Source of the DNA: Flavobacterium amniphilum
Lineage (GTDB): Bacteria > Bacteroidota > Bacteroidia > Flavobacteriales > Flavobacteriaceae
Assembly (NCBI RefSeq): GCF_023634845.1
Contig: NZ_JAMLJL010000004.1
Location: 62,001 to 126,000 of the forward strand
DNA: 64,000 nucleotides
Direction: 5' to 3'
This document shows, piece by piece, positions 25,577-34,555 of this stretch. The translations under genes and the position numbers were made by a program. The notes under the pieces are model-generated. The model was not told the DNA's origin and did no database searches. It was given only the letters and a program-made list of their open reading frames with translations. Each line of letters starts with the position of its first letter. Within the stretch, counting starts at the first letter, position 1.

Positions 25577-26353
25577 TTATATTTTAGCAAATAATTGCTC
25601 CATTTTTTCTTTTTCTTCTTCCGCTAAAGCAGTGTCAACTAAAATTCTTCCACTGTGCTCATCTGTAATAATTTTTTTACGTGAAGCAATTTCCATTTGT
25701 GTTTGAGGAGGAATTGTGAAGAAAGAACCAGCCGAAGCTCCACGCTCAATTGACACAACCGCCAAGCCGTTACGAACACTTGTACGGATACGTTTGTAAG
25801 CATTTAACAAACGCTCTTCGATTTGCGCTTGGTATTCCTCTGATTTTTCAGTTAAGAACTTCTCTTCTTTCTCAGTTTCAGACATAATAGCATCCAATTC
25901 TGATTTTTTATGCTTTAAGTGAGATGATTTTGCCTCTAACTTTTCTTTAGATTGCGAAATAACTTCTTTTTTGTGCTCAATAGAAGCTTTCATTTCACGG
26001 ATGTGTTTTTCAGCCAATTGGATTTCCAATTCCTGAAACTCAACTTCTTTAGTCAAAGAGTTGAATTCACGGTTGTTGCGAACTTCTTTTTGCTGTGCAG
26101 TATACTTTTTGATTGCTTCTTTGTGCTCTTCGATAGAACTTTTCTTCACTTTGATCTGATCTTCGATGCTATCCAAGTCAGTTTTAAGTTTCTCTAAACG
26201 AGTACTTAAACCTGCAACCTCATCTTCTAAATCTTCCACTTCCAAAGGCAATTCACCTCTTACGTTTCTAATTTCGTCGATTCTAGAATCTATTAATTGT
26301 AAATCATACAACGCTCTTAACTTTTCTTCAACGTTCAATTCTTTTGTTGCCAT
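25577..26353 (-). CDS. Coiled-coil protein of the DUF164/zinc-ribbon family with degenerate zinc ribbon
   Basis: A 258-aa protein. Residues about 10-195 are a long antiparallel coiled coil (LRALYDLQLIDSRIDEIR, EVEDLEDEVAGLSTRLEKL, KEVRNNREFNSLTKEVEFQ), as in COG1579 proteins. The C-terminus has the family frame RGASAGSFFTIPPQ and DEHSGRILVD, but every cysteine of the usual CGGC and CEHC knuckles is replaced, so zinc cannot be bound. It follows the Nif3 gene by 3 nt, the conserved neighbour pair in Bacteroidota. The family has been linked to nucleic-acid or ribosome-associated roles; function here is unknown. Confidence 0.88.
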   Translation of the reverse strand: MATKELNVEEKLRALYDLQLIDSRIDEIRNVRGELPLEVEDLEDEVAGLSTRLEKLKTDLDSIEDQIKVKKSSIEEHKEAIKKYTAQQKEVRNNREFNSLTKEVEFQELEIQLAEKHIREMKASIEHKKEVISQSKEKLEAKSSHLKHKKSELDAIMSETEKEEKFLTEKSEEYQAQIEERLLNAYKRIRTSVRNGLAVVSIERGASAGSFFTIPPQTQMEIASRKKIITDEHSGRILVDTALAEEEKEKMEQLFAKI

Positions 26354-26356
26354 ATT

Positions 26357-27451
26357 TTATAAGTACTTAACTGGATTTGTATTTATTTGAGATAAAACGA
26401 TTGCAAAATTAGGAATTTTTTTCGTAAGATAATCAACTATATAATTTTTTGTGTACCGTTCACTTTCAAAATGTCCAATATCAGCTAATAAAATCCTACT
26501 TTCAGCCTCATAAAAATTATGATATTTTAAATCAGCCGTTAAATAAGCATCAGCTCCGGCGGAAATTGCATTTCTAATCGCATAGCTTCCGGACCCGCCT
26601 AAAACAGCTACTTTTTTAATCGGTTTTCCTAGTAATTGCGTATGACGGATTCCGCCACAATCCATCTTTTCTTTGACCATTTTAAGAAAATCATTTTCAT
26701 CCATCCCTTCTTTTAATTCCCCAATCATTCCCAATCCAATATTCTGGTGTGAGTTTTGCAAATCATAAATTTCATAAGCCACTTCCTCATATACATGATT
26801 CGAAAACAACCCTTTCAGAATTTTTGATTGAAGGTATTTCTCGAAAGTAACTTCAATTTTAATTTCTTCCGTTTTTGTCAATTCTCCTTTATTACCTACC
26901 GACGGGTTACTGTTTTCATTACCCTCATATGTACTGAATCCTTCCGAATTAAAACTGCAATTATCATAATTCCCAATTGTTCCCGCTCCGGCCGAGAGCA
27001 TTGCATTCCGGACTTTGTCCGCGTTTTCGGGAATGGTATACGTCACCAGTTTTTGAATAAAGTTTTGTTTCGGAATCAAAACCTTAGTATTAATCAGTCC
27101 CAAAGCATCACAGAAAATTTTATTGACTCCGTTTTGATGATTATCCAAAGCCGTATGCACAGCATAAATAGCAATATCGTTCTTTATTGCCTTCAGAATG
27201 GATCTTTCTACATAATTCTTTCCGGTTATTTTTTTAATTCCCGAAAACAAAATCGGATGAAAACAAACCACCAGATTGCATTGTTTTTCAATAGCTTCAT
27301 CAATTACCGTCTCCAAAGCATCATGACACACTAAAACACCTGTTGCTTCAGCATTTGCATCACCCACCAGCAAACCGACATTATCAAAGTCTTCAGCATA
27401 AGCCAAAGGAGCCATTTCTTCTAAAACCGAGAGTATTTCTTTAATTTTCAT
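26357..27451 (-). CDS. Nif3-like dinuclear metal-binding protein (with YqfO/CutA-type insert)
   Basis: A 364-aa member of the Nif3/GTP cyclohydrolase I type 2 family. Metal ligands are in VVCFHPILFSGIKKI (first half), VHTALDNHQNGVN, and the C-terminal LADIGHFESERY. The middle part (about 130-230, KLVTYTIPENADKVRNAMLSAGAG to YEEVAYEIYDL) is the PII-like insert typical of the longer YqfO type. Biochemical role unsettled. Immediately upstream of the DUF164-like gene and divergent from lpxK. Confidence 0.9.
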   Translation of the reverse strand: MKIKEILSVLEEMAPLAYAEDFDNVGLLVGDANAEATGVLVCHDALETVIDEAIEKQCNLVVCFHPILFSGIKKITGKNYVERSILKAIKNDIAIYAVHTALDNHQNGVNKIFCDALGLINTKVLIPKQNFIQKLVTYTIPENADKVRNAMLSAGAGTIGNYDNCSFNSEGFSTYEGNENSNPSVGNKGELTKTEEIKIEVTFEKYLQSKILKGLFSNHVYEEVAYEIYDLQNSHQNIGLGMIGELKEGMDENDFLKMVKEKMDCGGIRHTQLLGKPIKKVAVLGGSGSYAIRNAISAGADAYLTADLKYHNFYEAESRILLADIGHFESERYTKNYIVDYLTKKIPNFAIVLSQINTNPVKYL

Positions 27452-27497
27452 ACAACAAATTAACGAATAAACGAATCAACATAAAAATAAAAAATCC

Positions 27498-27505
27498 TAC
27501 TTTCG
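27498..27505 (+). promoter_or_regulatory. Possible -7 element giving a near-leaderless lpxK mRNA
   Basis: TACTTTCG is one base off TAnnTTTG. The lpxK ATG begins only 5 nt after it, so the transcript would be leaderless or nearly so. Confidence 0.35.
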
Positions 27506-27509
27506 TACT

Positions 27510-28541
27510 ATGAATTTACTCCGAAAATTACTCTTTCCGTTTGCGGTTCTGTATGGTTTCATAACAGGAATCCGTAATTTTTTATACAATGTAGGCATTT
27601 TAAAATCCCACTCATACGACATCCCTGTAATTGCTGTTGGTAATTTGAGCGTGGGCGGAACCGGAAAAACGCCACAAATCGAATACTTAATCCGTTTATT
27701 ATCAGAATCACATAAAATAGCAACATTAAGTAGAGGATACAAACGCAAATCGGAAGGTTTTGTACTTGCAGATAAAAATGCAACAGCCGAAATCCTAGGA
27801 GATGAACCCTATCAGTTTTTTCAGAAATTCCCGGAAATTCAAGTAGCTGTTGACGCTAATAGAAAAAACGGAATCGAAAGATTGTTTCTTCAAGACAAAA
27901 AACCGGAAATTATTTTATTGGATGATGCTTTTCAACACCGGAAAGTAAAAGCCGGCTTCTACATCATGTTAACATCTTACGACGATTTATTTTACAATGA
28001 CTTTATGCTTCCGACTGGGAATTTACGTGAAAACAGATTTGGTGCTAACCGCGCAGACGTAATTATTGTAACAAAATGTCCAACCGATATCTCTAAAAAT
28101 GAACAAGAAAAAATCAAGAAAAAAATTGACCATTACCTGAATAACAACCAACCCGTTTTCTTCAGTTATATTGAATACGACGACTTTGTGTATTCTGAAA
28201 AAAAACAAATCAAATTAGACAATTTTCAGGTTGTTGATAAAATAGTGGTAGCTGGCATTGCAAAACCCGAACCTTTTTTCGCATATTTGCAGGCTGCAAA
28301 AAAATCAACGATGGTATTTCCGGATCATCATAATTTTACGGAAAAAGACATTCAAACGATTCTGGAAACAGCAAATGGAAGAAAAATTGTTACAACCGAA
28401 AAGGATTTTGTGCGTCTAAAAGGAAAATTACCCATTGACCAATTATACTACCTCCCCATAAAATCATCGTTTGTAACCAGTAGTAATGAATTTGATAAAA
28501 AGATTTTAGAGTATGTGGGAACAAGTACAGGAAACCGTTGA
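27510..28541 (+). CDS. lpxK: Tetraacyldisaccharide 4'-kinase
   Basis: A 343-aa inner-membrane lipid A kinase, adding the 4' phosphate to the disaccharide precursor. The N-terminal hydrophobic part (LLFPFAVLYGFITGIRNFLY) anchors it. The P-loop is VGNLSVGGTGKTPQIEYL; LSRGYKRKS and GDEPYQF follow; LDDAFQHRKV is the second nucleotide/metal motif. Near the C-terminus VFPDHHNFTEKD and TTEKDFVRLK are standard. Overlaps the next gene by 29 nt. Confidence 0.96.
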   Translation: MNLLRKLLFPFAVLYGFITGIRNFLYNVGILKSHSYDIPVIAVGNLSVGGTGKTPQIEYLIRLLSESHKIATLSRGYKRKSEGFVLADKNATAEILGDEPYQFFQKFPEIQVAVDANRKNGIERLFLQDKKPEIILLDDAFQHRKVKAGFYIMLTSYDDLFYNDFMLPTGNLRENRFGANRADVIIVTKCPTDISKNEQEKIKKKIDHYLNNNQPVFFSYIEYDDFVYSEKKQIKLDNFQVVDKIVVAGIAKPEPFFAYLQAAKKSTMVFPDHHNFTEKDIQTILETANGRKIVTTEKDFVRLKGKLPIDQLYYLPIKSSFVTSSNEFDKKILEYVGTSTGNR

Positions 28542-29325
28542 TTACATCCAGAACAAAACCAATTTCTCACCTGAATACGGTGTTATTTTGGGTTCAGGTT
28601 TAGGGGGATTTACAGATGATATCGAAATAGATTACATTTTATCCTATAATGAAATACCGAATTTCCCGGTTTCAACAGTAGAAGGACACAAAGGAGCTTT
28701 GGTTTTCGGACACATTCACGGAAAAAAAGTAGTAGCCATGCAGGGTCGTTTTCATTTTTATGAAGGCTACAGCATGAAAGAAGTTACTTTCCCGGTAAGG
28801 GTAATGAAATATTTAGGGGTTGAAAAATTAATTGTTTCTAATGCATCAGGTGGTGTAAATCCAAACTACAAAGTAGGTTCTATCGTAATTATCAAAGATC
28901 ATGTTAATATGATGCCTGAACATCCTTTACGCGGAAAAAACGATTCCCGCTTTGGACCTCGTTTTGTCAACATGAGCGAACCATACAGCCGCAAAATGAT
29001 GGCAAAAGCCAAAGAAATAGCTTCTGAATTAGACATCACTGTTTTGGATGGAGTATATTTAGGCTTACAGGGACCAACTTTTGAAACCCTTTCCGAATAC
29101 AGAATGGTTAAAACTTTAGGCTGCGATTGTGTTGGAATGTCTACCGTACCGGAAGTAATTGTAGCACGTCACATGGATTTGGAAACTTTCGGAATTTCAG
29201 TAATTACCGATATCGGAGATGCTGACAATATCGATTCAATCACACATGAAGAAGTTTTGGAAGCTGCACGCGAAGCAGAGCCACAGGTTCGTCGCTTAAT
29301 TAAAGAATTAATTACACAATATTAG
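28513..29325 (+). CDS. punA: Purine-nucleoside phosphorylase (class II trimeric)
   Basis: A 270-aa enzyme that phosphorolyses inosine/guanosine in purine salvage. Motifs: VILGSGLGGFTDD (phosphate loop), TVEGHKGALVFG, QGRFHFYEGYSM, NASGGVNPNYKVG, and CVGMSTVPEVIVARHM (purine site region). Its start lies within lpxK, giving a 29-bp overlap and likely coupled translation, an arrangement seen in other Flavobacterium genomes. Its 3' end overlaps the convergent kinase gene by 14 bp. Confidence 0.95.
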   Translation: MWEQVQETVDYIQNKTNFSPEYGVILGSGLGGFTDDIEIDYILSYNEIPNFPVSTVEGHKGALVFGHIHGKKVVAMQGRFHFYEGYSMKEVTFPVRVMKYLGVEKLIVSNASGGVNPNYKVGSIVIIKDHVNMMPEHPLRGKNDSRFGPRFVNMSEPYSRKMMAKAKEIASELDITVLDGVYLGLQGPTFETLSEYRMVKTLGCDCVGMSTVPEVIVARHMDLETFGISVITDIGDADNIDSITHEEVLEAAREAEPQVRRLIKELITQY

Positions 29326-31513
29326 GCTCAGCCATCAGGTTAATCTCGATAATTTTATAAAAGTTATCGGGATTAAACGGCTTGGTAATCACATCAGTCA
29401 TTCCGAATGACATCAGCATTTCCCTGTTTTCATTCAGTGAAATTGCCGTTAAGGCAATGATAGGGGTTACACTATCAAATTTTCTGATTTCTTCCGTAGC
29501 AATTGTCCCGTTGATCCCAGGAAGATGAACGTCCATCAATACTAAATCGTATTTATTTTTACGCATCATATCGATAGCATCTTCACCCGTTTCACAAAGC
29601 TCGGCAATCATACGTTTTTTCTCCAAAATTTTCTTCGTGATCATCTGGTTGATTTTATTATCTTCAACCAAAAGAATTTTCTTATTGATGAATACTTTTT
29701 CGTCCATGATTTCATTCACGTTTTTGGTCACAATTGCTTCACCTATTTTAAAAGTCAAATCGAAATAAAAAGTTGATCCCACGCCAACCTCACTCTTGAC
29801 TCCAATTTTTCCGTTCATCAAAGAAACCAAGCGTTTTACAATAGTCAGTCCCAAACCAGTACCGCCATATTTTCTGTTGATCTCAACTGATCCCTGTGAA
29901 AAACTGTCAAAAATAGATTGTTGTTTCTCTAACGGAATACCAATTCCGGTATCTTCCACTTCAAAACCTAGCGAACAATTTTCTTCATCTTTATTGAACA
30001 GATTAGCCGAAACCACTATGGTACCGCTTTGGGTAAACTTCAAAGCATTATTAATTAAGTTAATAAAGATTTGTGAAAGTTTTGTTGGATCTCCAACTAA
30101 AACCTGCGGCACAGCATCATCAATCTTAAGTACAAATTCATTATCATTTTGACTGGCCTGCTCTTTCAATGAGTTTTGAATATTCTGAAGTAGCTCACGG
30201 ATATCAAAATTAATTTTTTCGATTTCAATATTATTGGACTCGATACGGTTAATTTCAAGAATATCGTTAATATATGTCAACAGATAATTACCTGAAAACT
30301 TAAGTGATTTCAAGTATTCAACCTGATTTGCCTTGGGTTTCTCTTCTAATAAAATATGGGTAATTCCGTTTATCGCATTTAGTGGTGTCCTCAATTCATG
30401 GCTCACCGTTGAAAGGAATTCGGCTCTGGCCTGTGAAGCTTTCTCGATTCTTTCTTTAGCTTCTTCCAACTCCATATTTTTTTCGCGAAGCAATTCATTG
30501 GATTTATTACGGATGATATTGTTTTTATATAATGATAAACTCAACAACGACAAAATTGTAATTAAGGCAATACTTAAAATATTGATCAACTTGGAGAATT
30601 TACCTGCTTTTTCCTGTTCTTTCTTCTCTTTATCCAATTTTTCCATATCACGCATGATATCACCAACTTTAACTTGCTCCGAAATAAGATTTTGCTTCTT
30701 ACTCAAAGCTATGGCATCAAGAGAATCTTTAAGTTTAAGATGAATCTTCAGAAAAGCCAGCGAGTTGTTAACCTGGGTCATCTGATCATACAATTCACTT
30801 AATTTTTTAGCAACTTTCAACTGCTGTTCAACATTTTTATTTTCAACACTAAGTTCATATGCTTTGTTCAAATAGCTTAGTGCAAGGCTATTTTCCTTTT
30901 TTCCGGCTTTGATGATTCCCAATTGATAAAACGCTTCTGCTTTAAGACTGAAAGTATCTTTCCCGTTTCCCAACTGAGCCAACTCATTAAGTGTAGTTTC
31001 AGCAGTTCCGATTTCTTTTTTCTCGATATACAGCAAAGCCTTTTGAAGGTTTACCATATTTTTTCCGTTTTTCAGATCAATACTTTCGTAAACTGAATTT
31101 GCCTTGTTAAAATATGATTCTGCCCTGCCATAATTGTTTTTCTGCATATAGCAGATACCTAGGTTATAATAGGCCAAAGCTAATTTAGCATTCGGTTCGA
31201 TAGTATTAAAAACAGATACCGCCCTTATAAAACGCTCAATTGCCTCATCGTATTTTCTGAGATCGACATAAACGATTCCTAAAGTATAATAAGCCGAAGC
31301 AAGATTGGAATTATTAAGTGTTTTTTTGGAAAAAACAATCGCTTTATTGGCATTTTCCAATGCCTTATCGAACACCCTGTTGTTTTTGTAGTAGATAGCC
31401 GTTTCCGTATAGTAAAAAGAACTGTCAATAGTCGTCTCATCCTCAAATCCATTGGATGCAAATCCCAACAAACAGAAGAGGTTAAAAAGAAGTAGCAAGG
31501 ACTTTTTATACAT
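29312..31513 (-). CDS. Hybrid sensor histidine kinase/response regulator with TPR input
   Basis: A 733-aa membrane signalling protein. A signal peptide (SLLLLFNLFCLLGFASNG) precedes a periplasmic array of TPR repeats (ASAYYTLGIVYVDLRKYDEAIERF, LALAYYNLGICYMQKNNYGRAESYF). A membrane helix (LINILSIALITILSLLSLSLY, about 307-327) leads to the HisKA box FLSTVSHELRTPLNAING, then HATPase_c N box (NLINNALKFT), G1/F/G2 boxes (EDTGIGIP, GTGLGLTIV), and a receiver domain with phospho-acceptor Asp in LVLMDVHLPG and Lys in DVITKPF. The orphan hybrid has no response regulator or DNA-binding partner next to it. Confidence 0.94.
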   Translation of the reverse strand: MYKKSLLLLFNLFCLLGFASNGFEDETTIDSSFYYTETAIYYKNNRVFDKALENANKAIVFSKKTLNNSNLASAYYTLGIVYVDLRKYDEAIERFIRAVSVFNTIEPNAKLALAYYNLGICYMQKNNYGRAESYFNKANSVYESIDLKNGKNMVNLQKALLYIEKKEIGTAETTLNELAQLGNGKDTFSLKAEAFYQLGIIKAGKKENSLALSYLNKAYELSVENKNVEQQLKVAKKLSELYDQMTQVNNSLAFLKIHLKLKDSLDAIALSKKQNLISEQVKVGDIMRDMEKLDKEKKEQEKAGKFSKLINILSIALITILSLLSLSLYKNNIIRNKSNELLREKNMELEEAKERIEKASQARAEFLSTVSHELRTPLNAINGITHILLEEKPKANQVEYLKSLKFSGNYLLTYINDILEINRIESNNIEIEKINFDIRELLQNIQNSLKEQASQNDNEFVLKIDDAVPQVLVGDPTKLSQIFINLINNALKFTQSGTIVVSANLFNKDEENCSLGFEVEDTGIGIPLEKQQSIFDSFSQGSVEINRKYGGTGLGLTIVKRLVSLMNGKIGVKSEVGVGSTFYFDLTFKIGEAIVTKNVNEIMDEKVFINKKILLVEDNKINQMITKKILEKKRMIAELCETGEDAIDMMRKNKYDLVLMDVHLPGINGTIATEEIRKFDSVTPIIALTAISLNENREMLMSFGMTDVITKPFNPDNFYKIIEINLMAEPNIV

Positions 31514-31544
31514 AATTACTATACAAAAAACTCCCTAAATATAC

Positions 31545-32549
31545 TTATTTTTTACTAATACGGCCAATTAAATCAATAATTCGTGAGGAATAGCCTATTT
31601 CATTATCATACCATCCCACGACTTTAACCATCTTGTCGATAACTGAAGTCAGTTGGGCATCAAACAAACAGGAATTACGGTTTCCAATGATATCGACTGA
31701 CACAATCGGATCTTCAGTGTAAGCCAAAATACCTTTTAACTCATTTTCAGATGCTATTTTAAATGCCAGATTAATTTCTTCGATTGTAACTTCTTTTTGG
31801 ACATTGAAAGTAATATCAGTTAATGATCCATCTGGAACCGGAACCCTGATACCACATCCTCCCATTTTCTTATCCAGATTTGGAAAAATTTTAGTCAATG
31901 CCTTTGCAGCACCAGTAGTCGTTGGTACTATTGACTGCGCAGCTCCACGTGCACGTCGTAAATCCTTGTGTGGCTGGTCATGTAAACTCTGGTCTGTAGT
32001 ATAAGAATGGACAGTTGTAATATAAGCCTGTTCAATACCACATAAATCCTGAATTACTTTAATCATTGGGGCCGCGTTATTTGTCGTACAACTGGCGTTT
32101 GAAATAATTTCTTCAGATCCGTCCAAAATATGTTCATTAACCCCCAACACCACTGTTTTGACAGAATCATCCTCAGGCGGCGCTGAAAGAATAACTTTTT
32201 TTGCCCCCGACCCAATATGTTGATGGGCTGAAGTATATTTTAAGAATTTTCCTGTAGATTCAATTACTAAATCTATATTTAAGGATTTCCAATCCAGATT
32301 GGCAATTTCCTTTTCGTGGAGAAAAACAAATTTTACATCATCAACTATTACATGATCTTCATCAAACGAAACAACATTTGGCAAAACTCCGTGTATACTG
32401 TCATACTTCAGCAAATGCGCCATTGTTCTATTATCTGCAATATCGTTAATTGCAACTACTTCAATTGAAGGATGACCAAGCAGTAAACGGAATAAATTTC
32501 TTCCAATACGGCCAAAACCGTTAATGGCAATGCGTGTTTTATGACTCAT
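31545..32549 (-). CDS. gap: Glyceraldehyde-3-phosphate dehydrogenase
   Basis: A 334-aa glycolytic/gluconeogenic enzyme. NAD-binding INGFGRIGRNLFRLL, catalytic Cys in SNASCTTNNAAPMIKV, PTTTGAAKALTKIFP and the C-terminal WYDNEIGYSSRIIDL are all present. The Asp after the first Rossmann strand (VAINDIAD) points to NAD preference. It follows lipA by 23 nt, so the two are probably co-transcribed. Confidence 0.96.
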   Translation of the reverse strand: MSHKTRIAINGFGRIGRNLFRLLLGHPSIEVVAINDIADNRTMAHLLKYDSIHGVLPNVVSFDEDHVIVDDVKFVFLHEKEIANLDWKSLNIDLVIESTGKFLKYTSAHQHIGSGAKKVILSAPPEDDSVKTVVLGVNEHILDGSEEIISNASCTTNNAAPMIKVIQDLCGIEQAYITTVHSYTTDQSLHDQPHKDLRRARGAAQSIVPTTTGAAKALTKIFPNLDKKMGGCGIRVPVPDGSLTDITFNVQKEVTIEEINLAFKIASENELKGILAYTEDPIVSVDIIGNRNSCLFDAQLTSVIDKMVKVVGWYDNEIGYSSRIIDLIGRISKK

Positions 32550-32572
32550 TTAAAGTAAAATCGATAGTAAAA

Positions 32573-33445
32573 TTACAGAATGTGCTTTTGGGCATGATAA
32601 GAAGATCGAACCAATGCGCCGCTTTCCACGTGACGGAATCCTAATTCTTTCCCGATTTGCTCGTATTTGGCAAATTGTTCAGGAGTGATGAATTCTTTCA
32701 CCGGCAAATGTTTTTTACTTGGCTGCAAATATTGCCCAATAGTAACAATATCAACATTCGCCTCACGTAAGTCTTTCATGGTTTGAATTACTTCATCTTC
32801 TGTTTCTCCCAAACCTAACATTATACCCGATTTAGTTCTTCGGATACCTTTGTCTTTCAGGTATTTCAACACTTCCAGACTACGGTCGTATTTCGCCTGG
32901 ATCCTAACTTCACGTGTTAACCTCCGAACCGTTTCCATGTTATGCGATACCACTTCCGGATTTGCTTCAATGATCCGGTCAATATTACGTTCCACTCCCT
33001 GAAAGTCCGGAATTAAAGTTTCTAAAGTAGTTTCCGGATTCATTCTTCTGATAGCCTTGATGGTTTCATACCAAATGATAGATCCCATATCTTTTAAATC
33101 ATCACGGTCAACACTGGTGATTACCGCATGTTTGATTTTCATGATTTTGATTGATCGTGCCACTTTTTCGGGCTCATCCCATTCTACATCTTCAGGACGG
33201 CCTGTTTTCACTCCGCAAAAACCACAAGAACGCGTACACACATTACCCAAAATCATGAACGTTGCGGTACCTTCTCCCCAACATTCTCCCATATTAGGAC
33301 AACTTCCCGAAGTACAGATCGTATTTAATTTATACTTATCAACTAATCCACGGAGTTCGGTATACTTCTCTCCTATTGGTAATTTAACCTTTAACCATTT
33401 TGGTTTTCCGGTTGGCAATATATTTGATTGTGTAGCTGTTTCCAT
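32573..33445 (-). CDS. lipA: Lipoyl synthase
   Basis: A 290-aa radical SAM enzyme that inserts two sulfurs into octanoyl groups on lipoyl proteins. The auxiliary cluster motif [13 protein letters not shown] and the radical SAM motif [10 protein letters not shown] are intact, and the C-terminal VRSSYHAQ Ser ligand is present. An upstream ATG at 33466 falls on the transcription start implied by the -7 element at 33464-33471, so METATQSN at 33445 is chosen. Confidence 0.96.
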   Translation of the reverse strand: METATQSNILPTGKPKWLKVKLPIGEKYTELRGLVDKYKLNTICTSGSCPNMGECWGEGTATFMILGNVCTRSCGFCGVKTGRPEDVEWDEPEKVARSIKIMKIKHAVITSVDRDDLKDMGSIIWYETIKAIRRMNPETTLETLIPDFQGVERNIDRIIEANPEVVSHNMETVRRLTREVRIQAKYDRSLEVLKYLKDKGIRRTKSGIMLGLGETEDEVIQTMKDLREANVDIVTIGQYLQPSKKHLPVKEFITPEQFAKYEQIGKELGFRHVESGALVRSSYHAQKHIL

Positions 33446-33463
33446 AAAAACATTTTTGCATTG

Positions 33464-33471
33464 CAAAGATA
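33464..33471 (-). promoter_or_regulatory. -7 promoter element of lipA-gap
   Basis: Minus strand TATCTTTG, an exact TAnnTTTG match, 18 nt before the chosen lipA ATG. Confidence 0.6.
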
Positions 33472-33664
33472 TGGAAAGATTGATGATTAATAGGTAGCCA
33501 CCTGATATTTATGATTTTTTTGACTTTTACTACAATCTTGCCGAAATATCTTCGGTCAAAGCTAACTATATGAGATTCAATTACTAAAAAATGATAAAAG
33601 ACAATACTTTCAAAATTAATGATTTGGTAAACCAAAAAATCATCAGATTATTAAAACAATATTT

Positions 33665-33672
33665 TAAATTTG
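33665..33672 (+). promoter_or_regulatory. -7 promoter element of the secreted protein gene
   Basis: TAAATTTG, exact match to TAnnTTTG, 25 nt before the ATG at 33698. Confidence 0.55.
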
Positions 33673-33697
33673 TAGGAATTTTAATATAAACTTAATC

Positions 33698-34489
33698 ATG
33701 AAAAAAATTATTTTTTATGTACTGTCGCTGACAGCCATGGCTTTCGGACAGACTTATGCCCAAACTGCCCAACAGCATTTGAATTCTGCAATCCAATCAG
33801 AAGGAAACATCAGAACAGGTGTTGTTAACTCAAAAGAAGCGGTTAATCAATTAGCAAAAGAAATCGCTGTAATTGGTAATCCGAATGCGGTTTTATTCAA
33901 CAACAAAATGTTTGAACAGATAAACTCTGTACAAAACAATGTAGATGACACCGATCATTTTTTAAACGAAGCCAAAAACGTTTCGGTTATTCCTTTTACG
34001 ACACAAGCCATCAATACGTTAACGGCTGATTTAATCAATTTGAATGACGAATTGATCGGACTTACGTACCAAATCGACGAATTACTGAACAACAACAATA
34101 ACAATGCAGCGCTAAACCTTTTACCACAAGTAAAAAATGTTTTGGACGCACAGGATAACAAAGCTGTTGAAGTTATCAATGCCATCCAGACTTTAAAACA
34201 AACGATCAAATTATACAATGTTTGTCTTCAGACAGTAGATCATTTGGGAAATCCGGTTTATGATGCAGAATTACGAGGATTTTGGGCACAAAACCAAACA
34301 ACCGGGGAATACATTGAGCCAACAAATCAGGACGGCAATTGCTTCGAAAACCTTCCTGCCGGCTATTACCGTTTTGATGCCCGCCATGGTTATTGGAGTG
34401 GAGTTGCACCTGAATGGGTAACACTTTCGGAAAGTCTGGAGAACGAAGACGGAATCATCATTATCAATCTGGTTTACTGGGTTGAATAA
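33698..34489 (+). CDS. Secreted protein of unknown function
   Basis: A 263-aa exported protein with signal peptide MKKIIFYVLSLTAMAFGQTYA. Residues about 25-170 are alpha-helical with heptad-like Asn/Leu/Val patterns (NSAIQSEGNIRTGVVNSKEAVNQL, INLNDELIGLTYQIDELLNNN). The C-terminal 90 residues look like a small beta-sandwich of the CNA-B/carboxypeptidase-regulatory kind (TVDHLGNPVYDAELRGFW, CFENLPAGYYRFDARHGYW). I do not recognise the family. It has its own promoter and terminator. Confidence 0.8.
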   Translation: MKKIIFYVLSLTAMAFGQTYAQTAQQHLNSAIQSEGNIRTGVVNSKEAVNQLAKEIAVIGNPNAVLFNNKMFEQINSVQNNVDDTDHFLNEAKNVSVIPFTTQAINTLTADLINLNDELIGLTYQIDELLNNNNNNAALNLLPQVKNVLDAQDNKAVEVINAIQTLKQTIKLYNVCLQTVDHLGNPVYDAELRGFWAQNQTTGEYIEPTNQDGNCFENLPAGYYRFDARHGYWSGVAPEWVTLSESLENEDGIIIINLVYWVE

Positions 34490-34498
34490 AAAAAAGAA

Positions 34499-34535
34499 AA
34501 AAGCCATTCAATTCAATTTGAAAAGAATGGCTTTT
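34499..34535. terminator. Bidirectional rho-independent terminator
   Basis: AAAAGCCATTC (34499-34509) pairs with GAATGGCTTTT (34525-34535), with a 15-nt loop that can itself pair. It lies between convergent genes. Confidence 0.75.
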
Positions 34536-34555
34536 ACATTTTGGTGTTTAGACTT

